Source: a virus
DNA: 47,011 nucleotides
Reading direction: 5' to 3' (one strand)
IMG/VR virus record: IMGVR_UViG_3300021961_000161
Location: 1-47,011 of that record
The notes below the pieces were generated by a model. The model searched no databases. It saw only the letters and a program-made list of their open reading frames with translations, and had not been told where the DNA came from. The translations under genes were made by a program, and so were the position numbers. Positions 16,176-23,943 of the stretch are shown here, in pieces. Position 1 is the first letter of the stretch, and each line of letters opens with the position of its first letter.

Positions 16176-18901
16176 TGGCTGGTATATTTTCGCTTCAAGA
16201 AGTTAGAACAGAACAGTTAACGAATATTGATAGAGGACTTACGCTGAATATTCCTGGACTTCTTTATGGTTACTACGGTGGTGGATTTGTTAGTGCTGGT
16301 GCTCTCAGAGTTTGCACAATAGACCGTTTAGATTTCTCAACAGAAACAGTAACAGCACCGGCACCTAAGTTATCTCAAGGTAGATCTGATTTAGATGCAG
16401 TTTCAAATAATCTCTATGGATACTTTGGTGGGGGATTTACTGGTTCTCGGGTTTGTACCATAGACCGTCTAGATTTTTCAACAGAAACAGTATCAGTACC
16501 AACACCTAAGTTATCTCAAGCAAGAAATAGTTTAGCAACAGTTGCTAGTAGTTCTTATGGTTACTTTGGTGGTGGAGAGTTACCTGCTTACGTTTGCACA
16601 ATAGACCGTTTAGATTTCTCTACAGAAACAAGATCAACACCAACACCCAAATTATCTGAAGCAAAAGCTTATTTAGCAGCAGTTTCTAGCAGTTCTTATG
16701 GTTACTTTGGTGGTGGTATTAATAATGCTCCTTCTTATGTTTGCACTATAGACCGTCTAGATTTCTCTACAGAAACAAGATCAACACCAACACCTAAGTT
16801 ATCTCAAGCAAGGAGTTACTTAGCAGCCGCATCAAGTAGTTCTTATGGTTACTTTGCTGGAGGTTTTAATGGTGGTAATCTTTCTACTATAGACCGTTTA
16901 GATTTCTCTACAGAAACAACATCAGTACCAACACCTAAGTTATCATCAGCAAGATATGGAATAGCAGCATCCTCTAGCAATTTTTATGGATATTTTGGTG
17001 GTGGTGTGCCTGATATTTCAACAATAGATCGTATAGATTTCTCTACTGAAACTGTATCAACACCAGCACCCAAGTTGTCACAAGCAAGAGGAGTTTCATC
17101 TGGAGTTGAAATAAACCGCAACCCAATCTTTAAAGGTTCTCCAAAGTACACTAACTGGCCTGAAAGTGCTACTATGGGTTATTTTGGTGGTGGGTCAGGT
17201 GCGTCTACTATAGATCGCATAGACTTCTCAACAGAAACAGTATCAGTACCAACACCTAAGTTATCTCAAGGAAGGAGTAGTTTAGCAGCAGTTTCAAGTA
17301 GTTCTTATGCTTACTTTGGTGGTGGTTATATTCCTGTTATTCCTGTTTGTACCATAGACCGTTTAGACTTCTCTACAGAAACAATATCAGTACCAGCACC
17401 TCAATTATCTCAAGCAAGACGTGGATTGTCAGCAGTTGCAAGCAGTTCTTATGGTTACTTTGGTGGTGGCGCTATTCCTCCCGCGTCTAGTATTCGTGTT
17501 TGTACCATAGATCGTCTAGATTTCTCTACAGAAACAATATCAGTACCAACACCTAAGTTATCTCAAGCAAGAAGAGACTTAACAAAAGTCTCAAGTAGTT
17601 CTTATGGTTACTTTGGTGGTGGTAGTAGTACTCCTACTACTTATGTTTGTACCATAGATCGTCTAGATTTCTCTACAGAAACAATATCAGTACCAACACC
17701 TAAGTTATCTCAAGCAAGATCTGAATTAGCAGCAGCATCAAGTAGTTCTTATGGTTACTTTGGTGGTGGTTATGATGTTTCTTTTTTTAGGGTTTGTACT
17801 ATAGACCGTATAGATTTCTCAACAGAAACGGTATCAGTACCAACACCTAAGTTATCTCAAGCAAGAAATGGTTCAGAAGCAACTTCAAGTAGTTCTTTTG
17901 GTTACTTTTGTGTTGGAGCTCCCGGATTATTTTCTGCAACAAACCGTATAGATTTTTCTACAGAAACAGTAACAGTTCCAACACCTAGATTACAACCCAG
18001 ATCTAATTTAGCATCAGTCTCAGCAGCAACAGGAAACCGCAGAGTTGGTTCTGCGACTTATGGTTATTTTGGTGGTGGTGGAGTTCCTCTTGTTTCCACT
18101 ATAGACCGTTTAGACTTCTCTACAGAAACCGTATCAGCACCAGCACCTAAGTTATCTCAAGCAAGACGTTTTTTATCAGCAACCTCAAGTAGTTTTTATG
18201 GTTACTTTGGTGGTGGTGGTACTCCTGCTAATGTTTGTACCATAGACCGTTTAGACTTCTCTACAGAAACAACATCAGTACCAACACCTAAGTTATCTGA
18301 AGCAAGACAAGGATTGGCAACAGTTGCTAGTAGTTCTTATGGTTATTTTGGTGGTGGTCTTACTACTATTCAGGTTTGTACTATAGATCGTTTAGATTTT
18401 TCCACAGAAACAGTAACGACACCAACACCTAAGTTATCTCAAGCAAGATATGATTTAGTAGCAACCTCAAGTAGTTCTTATGGTTACTTTGCTGGTGGTT
18501 GGGCTCCTACTCGTGTTTGCACCATAACCCGCATAGACTTCTCTACAGAAACCGTATCAGCACCAGCACCTAAGTTATCTCAAGCAAGAGATCAATTATC
18601 AGCAACCTCAAGTAGTTCTTATGGTTACTTTGGTGGTGGTGCTATTCCTACTAATGTCTGTACTATAGACCGTTTAGATTTCTCAACAGAAACCGTATCA
18701 GTACCGACACCTCAGTTATCTCAAGCAAGATCTTTATTAGCAGCAACCTCAAGTAGTTCTTATGGTTACTTTGGTGGCGGATCTCCTGGTCCTGTTTCTA
18801 CAATAGACCGTATAGATTTCTCTACAGAAACCGTGACAGTTCCATCACAAAAACTCACTCAAGCAAGAAGTGGTTTAGCAGCACTCTCAAACACAAACTA
18901 A
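16175..18901 (+). CDS. tri-propeller adhesin 2: 18 kelch-like blades in 3 x 6
   Basis: Encodes 908 residues with the same plan as the gene at 12590: a leader of about 30 residues, six blades, linker (17111-17176), six blades, linker (18020-18058), six blades. Twelve blades carry Cys before TIDR, the most of the three paralogues. Blade 12 is degenerate: its core reads FGYFCVG instead of YGYFGGG, ATNR replaces TIDR, and PTPRLQPR replaces PTPKLSQAR. Two blades have FAGG instead of FGGG. The start overlaps the sulfotransferase stop. The stop overlaps a CTAAATA late promoter motif. It is probably a receptor-binding protein under diversifying selection. Confidence 0.85.
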   Translation: MAGIFSLQEVRTEQLTNIDRGLTLNIPGLLYGYYGGGFVSAGALRVCTIDRLDFSTETVTAPAPKLSQGRSDLDAVSNNLYGYFGGGFTGSRVCTIDRLDFSTETVSVPTPKLSQARNSLATVASSSYGYFGGGELPAYVCTIDRLDFSTETRSTPTPKLSEAKAYLAAVSSSSYGYFGGGINNAPSYVCTIDRLDFSTETRSTPTPKLSQARSYLAAASSSSYGYFAGGFNGGNLSTIDRLDFSTETTSVPTPKLSSARYGIAASSSNFYGYFGGGVPDISTIDRIDFSTETVSTPAPKLSQARGVSSGVEINRNPIFKGSPKYTNWPESATMGYFGGGSGASTIDRIDFSTETVSVPTPKLSQGRSSLAAVSSSSYAYFGGGYIPVIPVCTIDRLDFSTETISVPAPQLSQARRGLSAVASSSYGYFGGGAIPPASSIRVCTIDRLDFSTETISVPTPKLSQARRDLTKVSSSSYGYFGGGSSTPTTYVCTIDRLDFSTETISVPTPKLSQARSELAAASSSSYGYFGGGYDVSFFRVCTIDRIDFSTETVSVPTPKLSQARNGSEATSSSSFGYFCVGAPGLFSATNRIDFSTETVTVPTPRLQPRSNLASVSAATGNRRVGSATYGYFGGGGVPLVSTIDRLDFSTETVSAPAPKLSQARRFLSATSSSFYGYFGGGGTPANVCTIDRLDFSTETTSVPTPKLSEARQGLATVASSSYGYFGGGLTTIQVCTIDRLDFSTETVTTPTPKLSQARYDLVATSSSSYGYFAGGWAPTRVCTITRIDFSTETVSAPAPKLSQARDQLSATSSSSYGYFGGGAIPTNVCTIDRLDFSTETVSVPTPQLSQARSLLAATSSSSYGYFGGGSPGPVSTIDRIDFSTETVTVPSQKLTQARSGLAALSNTN
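17111..17176 (+). repeat. conserved linker between propellers 1 and 2, second paralogue
   Basis: The same INRNPIFKGSPK / YTNWPESAT segment as in the other two genes, ending in TM rather than TT. Confidence 0.85.
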
Positions 18902-18904
18902 ATA
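18897..18904 (+). promoter_or_regulatory. late promoter motif overlapping a stop codon
   Basis: ACTAAATA spans the TAA stop of propeller gene 2 and lies 20 bases before the ATG at 18925. Confidence 0.55.
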
Positions 18905-18924
18905 AGGTAACTACATCATTCTTT

Positions 18925-20598
18925 ATGAAGTCTGGAGCAACTGAAAGTTCTTTTCATTATCTTGCTCAACATTACAAGTTTCCCGAAAATGTTGATGTAA
19001 GAAGAACGACTTACGAAATCATACAATCAAATAAGCAATATAAGATTATCTGGGCACACGATAACTGTGACCAAGCAGGACACGCAACACTTCCTCAGCA
19101 TATAGACGAGATTGATAAAATCGTCTGTGTATCAAACTGGGAAAGAGAACAGTATATTAAGTACAATAGAGCACCCGCAGAGAAACTCACGGTTATTCCA
19201 AATGGCGTGGATGATATGTTTCGTCCATCAGGAAAGTCTAAATCAAAGACTTGTATCTTTTTCTCTGCACCTCATAAAGGCATCACACCATTAGTTCCAA
19301 TCTGGAAAGAAGTGATTAAACATCATCCAGATGCAAAACTCAAGGTCTTTTCTTCTATGTCTCTTTACGGAGATATTCAACCAGGAGAAGGTGAGAATGA
19401 AACTATCACAACAGAGAATGGCTTAGAACCATCACCATTCATACCAGTTTATAAAGAACTTCAAGCACTTCCTGGAGTAGAGTATTCTCCTTGTATTGAT
19501 CGTGAAGAACTGCTACCTCATATTCAAGATGCAGCATTTTATATTCATCCAAATGTCTGGGAAGAGACCTTCTGTGTCTCATTAGCAGAAGCAATGTCCT
19601 GTGGTTGCTTTCCAATCACAACAGATATGGGAGCACTTCCAGAAACCTCAAATGGAATGGGTAAGTACATTCCTATGTCTGGACAGAATACCAAGAGAGG
19701 TTGGATTACTGATGATACTTTTCATCAGAACTTTGCAGAAGAAGTCATCAGAGCACTTCATTTCTTTGATGTTGCAAAAGAAGAATATGAACAAGCATCT
19801 CAAGCAATCTCAAGGTTTGCAATTGAAAAGTACTCTTGGAGAAGAGTTGCTGGAATGTGGGAGACACTTATCAACAGCATCACCAAGACAGTGAATATCT
19901 TTGGAGATACCAACATCAAAACACTTGAAGAGTTTTATGAGTGGTCTTCAAATGTGAATATGGTTCCTGCTCAGCATATTGATTACCTATATCGTCTGAA
20001 GTATCATCATAACTTTGAACCAGCAGTGGTTTATGATTTGGGTTCTGCTGTTTTGCACTGGGCTAAGTTTGCTTCGTGTGTATGGAATGAAGCAGAGTTT
20101 TACTGTGTAGATGGATTTGATGGTTATCAAAACCTATATGAAAAGCACAGACTTCGTTATGCGATTGAAGTTCTCAGTGACACAGAAAAAGAAGTGATTT
20201 TCTATGAGAACGCAAAGAACACAGGTAGTTGTTCTTATTATGAAATGAACTATGAACAGTTTCCTCATAATCTAGAATTTAAGGATAGTTTTTACAGAGA
20301 AAGAAAGGTTATAACAAAGTCATTAGATAAACTGATTGAAGAAAAGAATTGGAAACTTCCAGATTTAATCAAGATGGACATTCAAGGATGTGAACTTGAT
20401 GTTCTCAAAGGAGCAAAGAAAGCACTTCAGCATTGTAATCACCTTATTCTAGAACTACAAAGTACAGAGTATATGAAAGGTGCTCCACTCAATCACGAAG
20501 TTATTTCTTATCTGGAACAAGAAGGTTATACTTTAATTTCACACTTTGTTCAGAATGTCAGTGGTGCTGACGGTGATTATCACTTTGCAAGACTTTAA
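18925..20598 (+). CDS. GT4 glycosyltransferase fused to FkbM methyltransferase
   Basis: Encodes 557 residues. Residues 1-310 are a GT4 (glycosyl transferases group 1) enzyme: VCVSNWEREQYIK, VIPNGVD, FSAPHKG, and the nucleotide-sugar motif EETFCVSLAEAMSCGCFP near 212-229. Residues 325-557 are an FkbM-type SAM methyltransferase: VVYDLGSA near 367, YCVDGFD, and LIKMDIQGCELDVLKGA near 482. The methyltransferase half is clearly related to that of the next gene, including the joining segment LEEFYEW...HIDYLYRLKY. The ATG at 18925 gives a short GT4 N-terminus; codons just upstream (18907-18924) read VTTSFF in frame, as if an older start had lain there. It probably builds and O-methylates a glycan. 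Confidence 0.82.
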   Translation: MKSGATESSFHYLAQHYKFPENVDVRRTTYEIIQSNKQYKIIWAHDNCDQAGHATLPQHIDEIDKIVCVSNWEREQYIKYNRAPAEKLTVIPNGVDDMFRPSGKSKSKTCIFFSAPHKGITPLVPIWKEVIKHHPDAKLKVFSSMSLYGDIQPGEGENETITTENGLEPSPFIPVYKELQALPGVEYSPCIDREELLPHIQDAAFYIHPNVWEETFCVSLAEAMSCGCFPITTDMGALPETSNGMGKYIPMSGQNTKRGWITDDTFHQNFAEEVIRALHFFDVAKEEYEQASQAISRFAIEKYSWRRVAGMWETLINSITKTVNIFGDTNIKTLEEFYEWSSNVNMVPAQHIDYLYRLKYHHNFEPAVVYDLGSAVLHWAKFASCVWNEAEFYCVDGFDGYQNLYEKHRLRYAIEVLSDTEKEVIFYENAKNTGSCSYYEMNYEQFPHNLEFKDSFYRERKVITKSLDKLIEEKNWKLPDLIKMDIQGCELDVLKGAKKALQHCNHLILELQSTEYMKGAPLNHEVISYLEQEGYTLISHFVQNVSGADGDYHFARL

Positions 20599-20603
20599 GA
20601 CCT

Positions 20604-23030
20604 ATGAAAGTAATTGATACTTTTACATTCTTTAATGAGTTTGATATTCTCAAACTTCGTCTCTTATATCTCAATGATATTGTAGATCACTTTATCATTT
20701 CTGAGAGTAACTATACACATTCTGGAAAATCAAAACCTTATTATCTGGATCAAGTATGGAATGATATTCCAGAAAATATTCGCAGAAAAATCATTCGTCT
20801 TAAGTATGAACCTGATATTAGTCAGTTTAATTTTCCTACAGATATTGTGATTGGTGATTATACAAATGATAACTGGAAACTAGAAAGACAGCAAAGAGAT
20901 CTAATCAGTCAGAACTTAAGTTCTTTTGATCCAAATGATTTCTTTATGGTCAGTGATGTGGATGAGATACCACGCAAAGAAGTCATTCAAGAAATCATAG
21001 AAAGTGGAGAACAAGACTTTTGTTATGTCTCTGCGTGTGAGTTGTTCTACTATAACTTTAAGACTTTTGCTCTTGATAACTGGGGAGGAACTGTATTCTC
21101 AACAGTCAAGAATGCAATTGAAAAAGGATGTGATTACTTCCGAACTTATAGAAACAATGCATTTCCTCCAATCATCAAAGGAGGATGGCACTTCTCATAC
21201 TTTGGTGGTGTAGAGCAAATCAAGTATAAGTTAAGTTCATATGCTCATCAAGAGTTCAACAAAGAAACTTATAAAAGTGATGAGCATATTCAAAGAGCAA
21301 TTGAAGAAAAGAAAGATCTTTTTGTAGATCAGAAAGACTTCAGAGAATATAATTTCTATGATTTTCCAAAAGAACTTCAAGATCTAATCGCACAGATTTA
21401 TCCAAGAGATTATTATCTTTCAGAGACAACAATCAATGTTTGTTTCTCTACAATTCCTCCACGATTTGAAATCCTAGATGAAGTTGTAAAGTCTTATTAT
21501 AATCAAACAGTAAGACCAAATAAGATTATCATTACTGTTTGCAAGAACTATCGTAGATTTTCTTATGAGAACTTTAAACTTGAAAGTCTAAGTGAAAAGT
21601 ATCCAGACTTTGTTCATTTGTTGTTTGTAGATGATGACTATGGACCAGCAACAAAGATCTATGGAGCATTAAAATCTTTGGAGATGTATCCAAATTCTTA
21701 TGTGATGATCTGCGATGATGATATGGTTTATGATCCAAAGATTATTGAATGTTACTCAAAGTGTGTAGAGATTTGCAATCAATCTGTTTGGACTTCAATT
21801 GGTTTTAATGACATTCTGAATATTCCAAATCATCCGATTTGGAATTTACAAGGATGCAACACTTATCTGTTCTATCCAAAACTACTAGAAAAGTTTAATA
21901 CAAAGAACTTTGAATTATTGTACTTTGGATTTGTTCATAGAAATGCAAATCCTAAAGAAGTATTTCTACACGATGATTATTTTATTTCTTGCATTCTTCA
22001 CGATCTTCAAGTTCAAATCAGAAGTTTTAAACTATCAGAAAAGGTTTATCAAGAGTTACCAATACCAACTCAAATTCATCACCTATACAAATGTCACTCT
22101 GATGAAATCAAATTAATTCAAAATATTCGCAGGAGTTATGGAGAACTAAATACGACGATACACTGTGATTATCTGGATGCAAATGATGAGAAAGTAAATG
22201 AATGTGATATTTCAGGAGAATTAGACGTAGACCAATATCACAAATTTATTGGTGGTATTTTGGAAAAGTATAAAGTTTTTAAAGTTAGAATTGATGCGAA
22301 AACTATGAACCAACTATTAGATAAAAAGACCAGTGACCTTCAAGAGTTTTATGACTGGCAGATTAAATATACTCAAATGCCCGAAGACCATATTGATTAT
22401 CTCTTTAGATTGAAGTATTGGAATAACTTTCAACCTAAAGTGATTTATGATATTGGTTCTAACTTCTTATCCTGGCATAAACTTGCATCAAATGTTTGGA
22501 GAGATGCAAAGATTTACTGTGTAGACGCATTCTCTCAGTTTGAAGAAACCTATCCTCGTTATGGTATTGAATATGCGATTGAACTTCTGAGTGATAAGGA
22601 AGAAGAAGTTGAATTCTATGAGAATGTAACGTGTCCTGGACTTTGTACAATGTATAAAGTGAATGAAACTTATGATAGAGGAAAAAATTTCTATAATCAA
22701 AATCTTCATAAAACTCTTCGCAAAACAAAGACCTTAGATACTTTGGTAAGGGAAAATAATTGGGCACTACCAGAACTCATTAAAATTGATGTTCAAGGTG
22801 CAGAAGTAAATATTCTTCAAGGTGCTCAGGAAACTTTACAGAATTGCAATCACGTCATTCTTGAAGCACAATCAAAAGTGTTTAGTTCTGGAGCTCCAAT
22901 GCTTAATGAAGTAGAACAATATATGAATTCTATTGGTTTTGTTCTGTTTCATCATATTGGATTTAATGGTGATCAAGAGTGTGATGGAGACTATCATTTT
23001 GTAAGACAGTCTTCTTTACCACATAAATAA
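20604..23030 (+). CDS. GT17 + second GT + FkbM three-domain glycan enzyme
   Basis: Encodes 808 residues in three parts. Residues 1-270 match GT17: IDTFTFFNEFDILKLRLLYL at the start, SESNYTHSGKSKPYY, and a VSDVDEIPR metal motif. Residues 275-500 look like a second GT-A-type transferase, with NVCFSTIPPRFEIL, LLFVDDDYGPATK near 340 and MICDDDMVYDP near 367 as Asp-rich motifs. Residues 575-808 are an FkbM methyltransferase: VIYDIGSN near 612 and LIKIDVQGAEVNILQGA near 724. It begins 5 bases after the GT4-FkbM gene and is likely co-expressed. One polypeptide could add two sugars and methylate the product. Substrates are unknown; the middle domain is the least certain. Confidence 0.78.
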   Translation: MKVIDTFTFFNEFDILKLRLLYLNDIVDHFIISESNYTHSGKSKPYYLDQVWNDIPENIRRKIIRLKYEPDISQFNFPTDIVIGDYTNDNWKLERQQRDLISQNLSSFDPNDFFMVSDVDEIPRKEVIQEIIESGEQDFCYVSACELFYYNFKTFALDNWGGTVFSTVKNAIEKGCDYFRTYRNNAFPPIIKGGWHFSYFGGVEQIKYKLSSYAHQEFNKETYKSDEHIQRAIEEKKDLFVDQKDFREYNFYDFPKELQDLIAQIYPRDYYLSETTINVCFSTIPPRFEILDEVVKSYYNQTVRPNKIIITVCKNYRRFSYENFKLESLSEKYPDFVHLLFVDDDYGPATKIYGALKSLEMYPNSYVMICDDDMVYDPKIIECYSKCVEICNQSVWTSIGFNDILNIPNHPIWNLQGCNTYLFYPKLLEKFNTKNFELLYFGFVHRNANPKEVFLHDDYFISCILHDLQVQIRSFKLSEKVYQELPIPTQIHHLYKCHSDEIKLIQNIRRSYGELNTTIHCDYLDANDEKVNECDISGELDVDQYHKFIGGILEKYKVFKVRIDAKTMNQLLDKKTSDLQEFYDWQIKYTQMPEDHIDYLFRLKYWNNFQPKVIYDIGSNFLSWHKLASNVWRDAKIYCVDAFSQFEETYPRYGIEYAIELLSDKEEEVEFYENVTCPGLCTMYKVNETYDRGKNFYNQNLHKTLRKTKTLDTLVRENNWALPELIKIDVQGAEVNILQGAQETLQNCNHVILEAQSKVFSSGAPMLNEVEQYMNSIGFVLFHHIGFNGDQECDGDYHFVRQSSLPHK
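23022..23029 (+). promoter_or_regulatory. late promoter motif overlapping a stop codon
   Basis: CATAAATA covers the last codons and stop of the GT17 fusion gene and lies 41 bases before the gene at 23071. Confidence 0.45.
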
Positions 23031-23070
23031 AACTAACTGAACTGAAGTTCTTTTCATTCAACGGGGTATT

Positions 23071-23937
23071 ATGTCTGACGCTTATAAGGATATTGCGCTT
23101 GCTAAGGCAGATGATGTTTTAGATGACAGCAATGCATTTATGTTTAAGGTTTATAATGAATGTATGAAATGGGAGGAAAGTGAGAAAGAACTCGCTGGTA
23201 GTCGCTCCAATTTCCAGATTGAAAAATTCATCATTCATGATAACTTTACTGTTCCATCTGCATTCAAAGGAGCAATCATCAATCGTAAGAGTGTTGCTGA
23301 AGGATTGCTTCAAGGAATTCAAGAAGCAAAGAGAATTGCTAGAGAATTTCACTATAAGTGGGATGGAAAAGATAAGTCTCAACCAATTTGGTGGAAGAAT
23401 GGTAGAGGTGGTGAAGAACTTTGTTGGTATGATCTTGATGAATTTAATTTCCACCGTCTCATTCACGGACTAAATCAAGGTTTCCAAGCAGCAGTTGATG
23501 AACTTGAATTCTTTGATAAATTGATTGCAAGACTTGTTGAAATGAATGGTGGTCAACCAGTCACTAAAGAACAATATGATGCAGACCAACCAGTTTATTG
23601 GGAACGTCGTCTTGCTAACCAGTCACTTGATGATCTACTTCAAGCAAAGACTGGTGTAAATGCAGGTAACATTCGTTCAATGAGACGTGCAAGTGCTCCA
23701 ACAGTTCTTCCAGATGATGTAAATAGAACGAAGGGAACCTTTGGCGATCCTAATAATCCAATGTCCTTCCTGAATGCACTACAAGAGCACGTAGCAAAAG
23801 GTATTGAAGAAATCAGTGGAATGGTAAATATTCTTGAAGGTAAACAAGAAGAACCTCAAAAGATACTTGATCCTGCTACAGGAACTGAAGGTGTTTCATT
23901 ATTCAACGAACAACTAAAACAACCAGAACAGGTATAA
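23071..23937 (+). CDS. probable virion or tail-associated protein
   Basis: Encodes 288 residues. It is largely helical and charged, with a Trp-rich middle (WDGKDKSQPIWWKNGRGG near 96-113), HRLIHGLNQGFQAAVDELEFFD, and a C-terminal acidic tail. No signal peptide, membrane segment or catalytic motif is seen. The composition, unlike the Gly/Ser/Thr-rich fibres, suggests a globular assembly or baseplate component. It sits between the glycan enzymes and propeller gene 3, only 6 bases before the latter, so it is probably co-translated with it. It could serve as an attachment or assembly partner for the propeller adhesins, but that is a guess. The family is not recognised with confidence. Confidence 0.6.
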   Translation: MSDAYKDIALAKADDVLDDSNAFMFKVYNECMKWEESEKELAGSRSNFQIEKFIIHDNFTVPSAFKGAIINRKSVAEGLLQGIQEAKRIAREFHYKWDGKDKSQPIWWKNGRGGEELCWYDLDEFNFHRLIHGLNQGFQAAVDELEFFDKLIARLVEMNGGQPVTKEQYDADQPVYWERRLANQSLDDLLQAKTGVNAGNIRSMRRASAPTVLPDDVNRTKGTFGDPNNPMSFLNALQEHVAKGIEEISGMVNILEGKQEEPQKILDPATGTEGVSLFNEQLKQPEQV

Positions 23938-23943
23938 GGACCG

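Noticed and set aside
22459-22767. Minus-strand open frames inside the FkbM domain of the 20604 gene
   Set aside because: Composition is shadow-like, there are no ribosome sites, and the plus-strand protein is clearly conserved in pattern.
23036-23060. Short match between the leader of the 23071 gene and the start of the GT4 gene (about 20 bases around GTTCTTTTCATT)
   Set aside because: It is too short and AT-rich to separate from chance, and no other remnant lies around it.
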